From NCBI GenBank assembly GCA_945883425.1, contig CAMCXM010000013.1, positions 1 to 40,518 on the forward strand: a stretch of 40,518 bases of DNA, written 5' to 3'. Made by a program: the position numbers and the translations under genes. This document shows positions 39,942 to 40,518 of the stretch, in pieces (position 1 is the first letter of the stretch; every line of letters begins with the position of its first letter). Below the pieces are notes generated by a model. The model was not told the DNA's origin. It saw only the letters and a list, made by a program, of their open reading frames with translations, and did not search any database. The stretch is from Spirosoma fluviale. GTDB taxonomy: Bacteria; Bacteroidota; Bacteroidia; Cytophagales; Flexibacteraceae.

Positions 39942-40421
39942 AAGGCAATTTCGTCACCAATTCAGTTGTGCAGATTCCATCATTCTGCTTTATTCTGGAT
40001 TTGTCATCAGGACTTCGTTGTGAAGGGCAGGATTTCAAAAAATACCACCAATCCGGCCACGCCAAGACGTGATTCGGACTATTTCCAAGGCTCTGGTTTA
40101 CACCTGGTCTGGGTTCATGTTTCAGGAAAGGAAAATTAGTTGAGATAAACCCAGAAAACGCATTAGAAAATCTATTCCGAGCATTATCTGGGATAAATGA
40201 TTGATGTTGCTAAAGCTCCAACTTCGTTTTTCACCTTATGTCTTCTACTTTGGAGGGCTTGTCCCGAACTGGCTTCGGGAGTGGCTCTCATGGCGCCCAC
40301 AGCTAAAGCAGGGTCAGAGACATGGTGACAGATTCAGGTTTCTAAGGTAAATTCAGGCTTTTGCGATAACCCGGATGTACATTTGAAAAAGTTGGGTAAG
40401 GGTATGGTGAAGTATGTTGGC
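39942..40421. other. gene-free region with repeat fragments
   Basis: No gene was found in these 480 bases. They hold a repeat relative at 40181-40260 and short phrases such as ACGCCAAGACG typical of decayed intergenic repeats. No terminator is visible after the amylase gene. Confidence 0.5.
40181..40260. repeat. relative of the 3207/4178 inverted-repeat elements
   Basis: GCATTATCTGGGATAAATGATTGATG (in two parts: the end core GCATTATCTGGGAT and the arm AAATGATTGAT) is followed by CACCTTATGTCTTCTACTT and TGGAGGGCTT. The inverse of 4235-4270 reads CACCTTAAGTCCTCTACC then TTGGAGAGG, so about 24 of 29 bases agree. It is a rearranged fragment of the same family. Confidence 0.55.
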
Positions 40422-40518
40422 TTATGCCAGTTTTTTTATGTCGTCCTCTGAAAGTCCGGTTGCCTGGACAATCTGTTTCGTGGTATATCCTAATTTCAGG
40501 AGGTTTTGAGCAATCTCA
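40422..40518 (-). CDS. 3' end of an Rpn/PD-(D/E)XK transposase-like gene (partial)
   Basis: The frame running off the right edge reads EIAQNLLKLGYTTKQIVQATG, continues LSEDDIKKLA and stops at 40422. The combination IAxNLLKxGxxxxxIxxATGLSxxxIxxL is the usual C-terminus of Rpn-family recombination-promoting nucleases and related PD-(D/E)XK transposase-like proteins. The catalytic part lies outside the window, so the call rests on about 30 residues only. Confidence 0.6.
   Translation of the reverse strand, partial: EIAQNLLKLGYTTKQIVQATGLSEDDIKKLA

Overview
The window is chromosomal DNA of a member of the Bacteroidota. Four points support this: secreted proteins ending in type IX secretion (T9SS) sorting domains, the Bacteroidota-type -7 promoter hexamer-like box TAnnTTTG (often with TTTG or TTG 16-20 bp upstream) in front of many genes, the near absence of Shine-Dalgarno sequences, and families typical of the phylum (DUF4296, DUF983, DUF6427-like, TonB_C secreted pairs, paired DUF58 proteins, an RprX/RprY-like two-component pair). 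GC content looks moderate. No rRNA, tRNA, CRISPR array, phage or intact insertion sequence was seen.

Layout from left to right. 1-3600: mutS on the minus strand, then about 760 bp without a gene that holds a 230-bp MITE-like inverted-repeat element. 3600-8011: a small secreted protein, two tandem TonB_C periplasmic proteins, and divergently a sensor kinase/response regulator pair. The shared intergenic region carries three TGTTA direct repeats exactly 11 bp apart, the geometry of an OmpR-family operator. 8029-9840: a hipB-hipA toxin-antitoxin module preceded by four copies of a GAATGA(Y)ATATCATTC-like operator. 9844-15052: probable operon mpl-like Mur ligase, DEDDh exonuclease, AsmA-like protein. 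15225-19759: a T9SS cargo protein, a secreted PQQ-dependent sugar dehydrogenase and dihydroorotase. 19846-25999: MazG-like hydrolase, a stand-alone nuoA, DUF58 protein with a small membrane protein, an unlisted 49-residue basic protein, DUF983, an ABC exporter with a DUF4296 lipoprotein, and a second DUF58 protein.

26100-29500 contains two polytopic membrane proteins. One is visibly AT-rich, and between them lies a frameshifted remnant that I read as the C-terminal half of a GNAT acetyltransferase. 29630-33136 is a compact housekeeping cluster: rbfA-recF, prmC convergent with recF, a 71-residue protein whose 5' end overlaps prmC, and fructosamine kinase. 33359-35971 runs on the minus strand: pabB, an NAD(P)-binding oxidoreductase with a perfect 17-bp palindrome at its promoter, and an SGNH hydrolase. 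36039-39941 is a divergent pair of secreted proteins, a small starch-binding-like T9SS protein and a GH13 alpha-amylase with a T9SS tail, which together suggest extracellular alpha-glucan use. The right edge has a gene-poor stretch with repeat fragments related to those near 3.2-4.3 kb, and the 3' end of an Rpn/PD-(D/E)XK transposase-like gene.

The most interesting signals are regulatory and repeat-level: the 11-bp-phased operator between the two-component system and the TonB_C pair, the four-operator hipBA control region, the dispersed inverted-repeat family with a long internal hairpin, near-leaderless promoters, and the GNAT remnant that may have rewritten the 3' end of its neighbour. I found no convincing wholly new multi-gene system.
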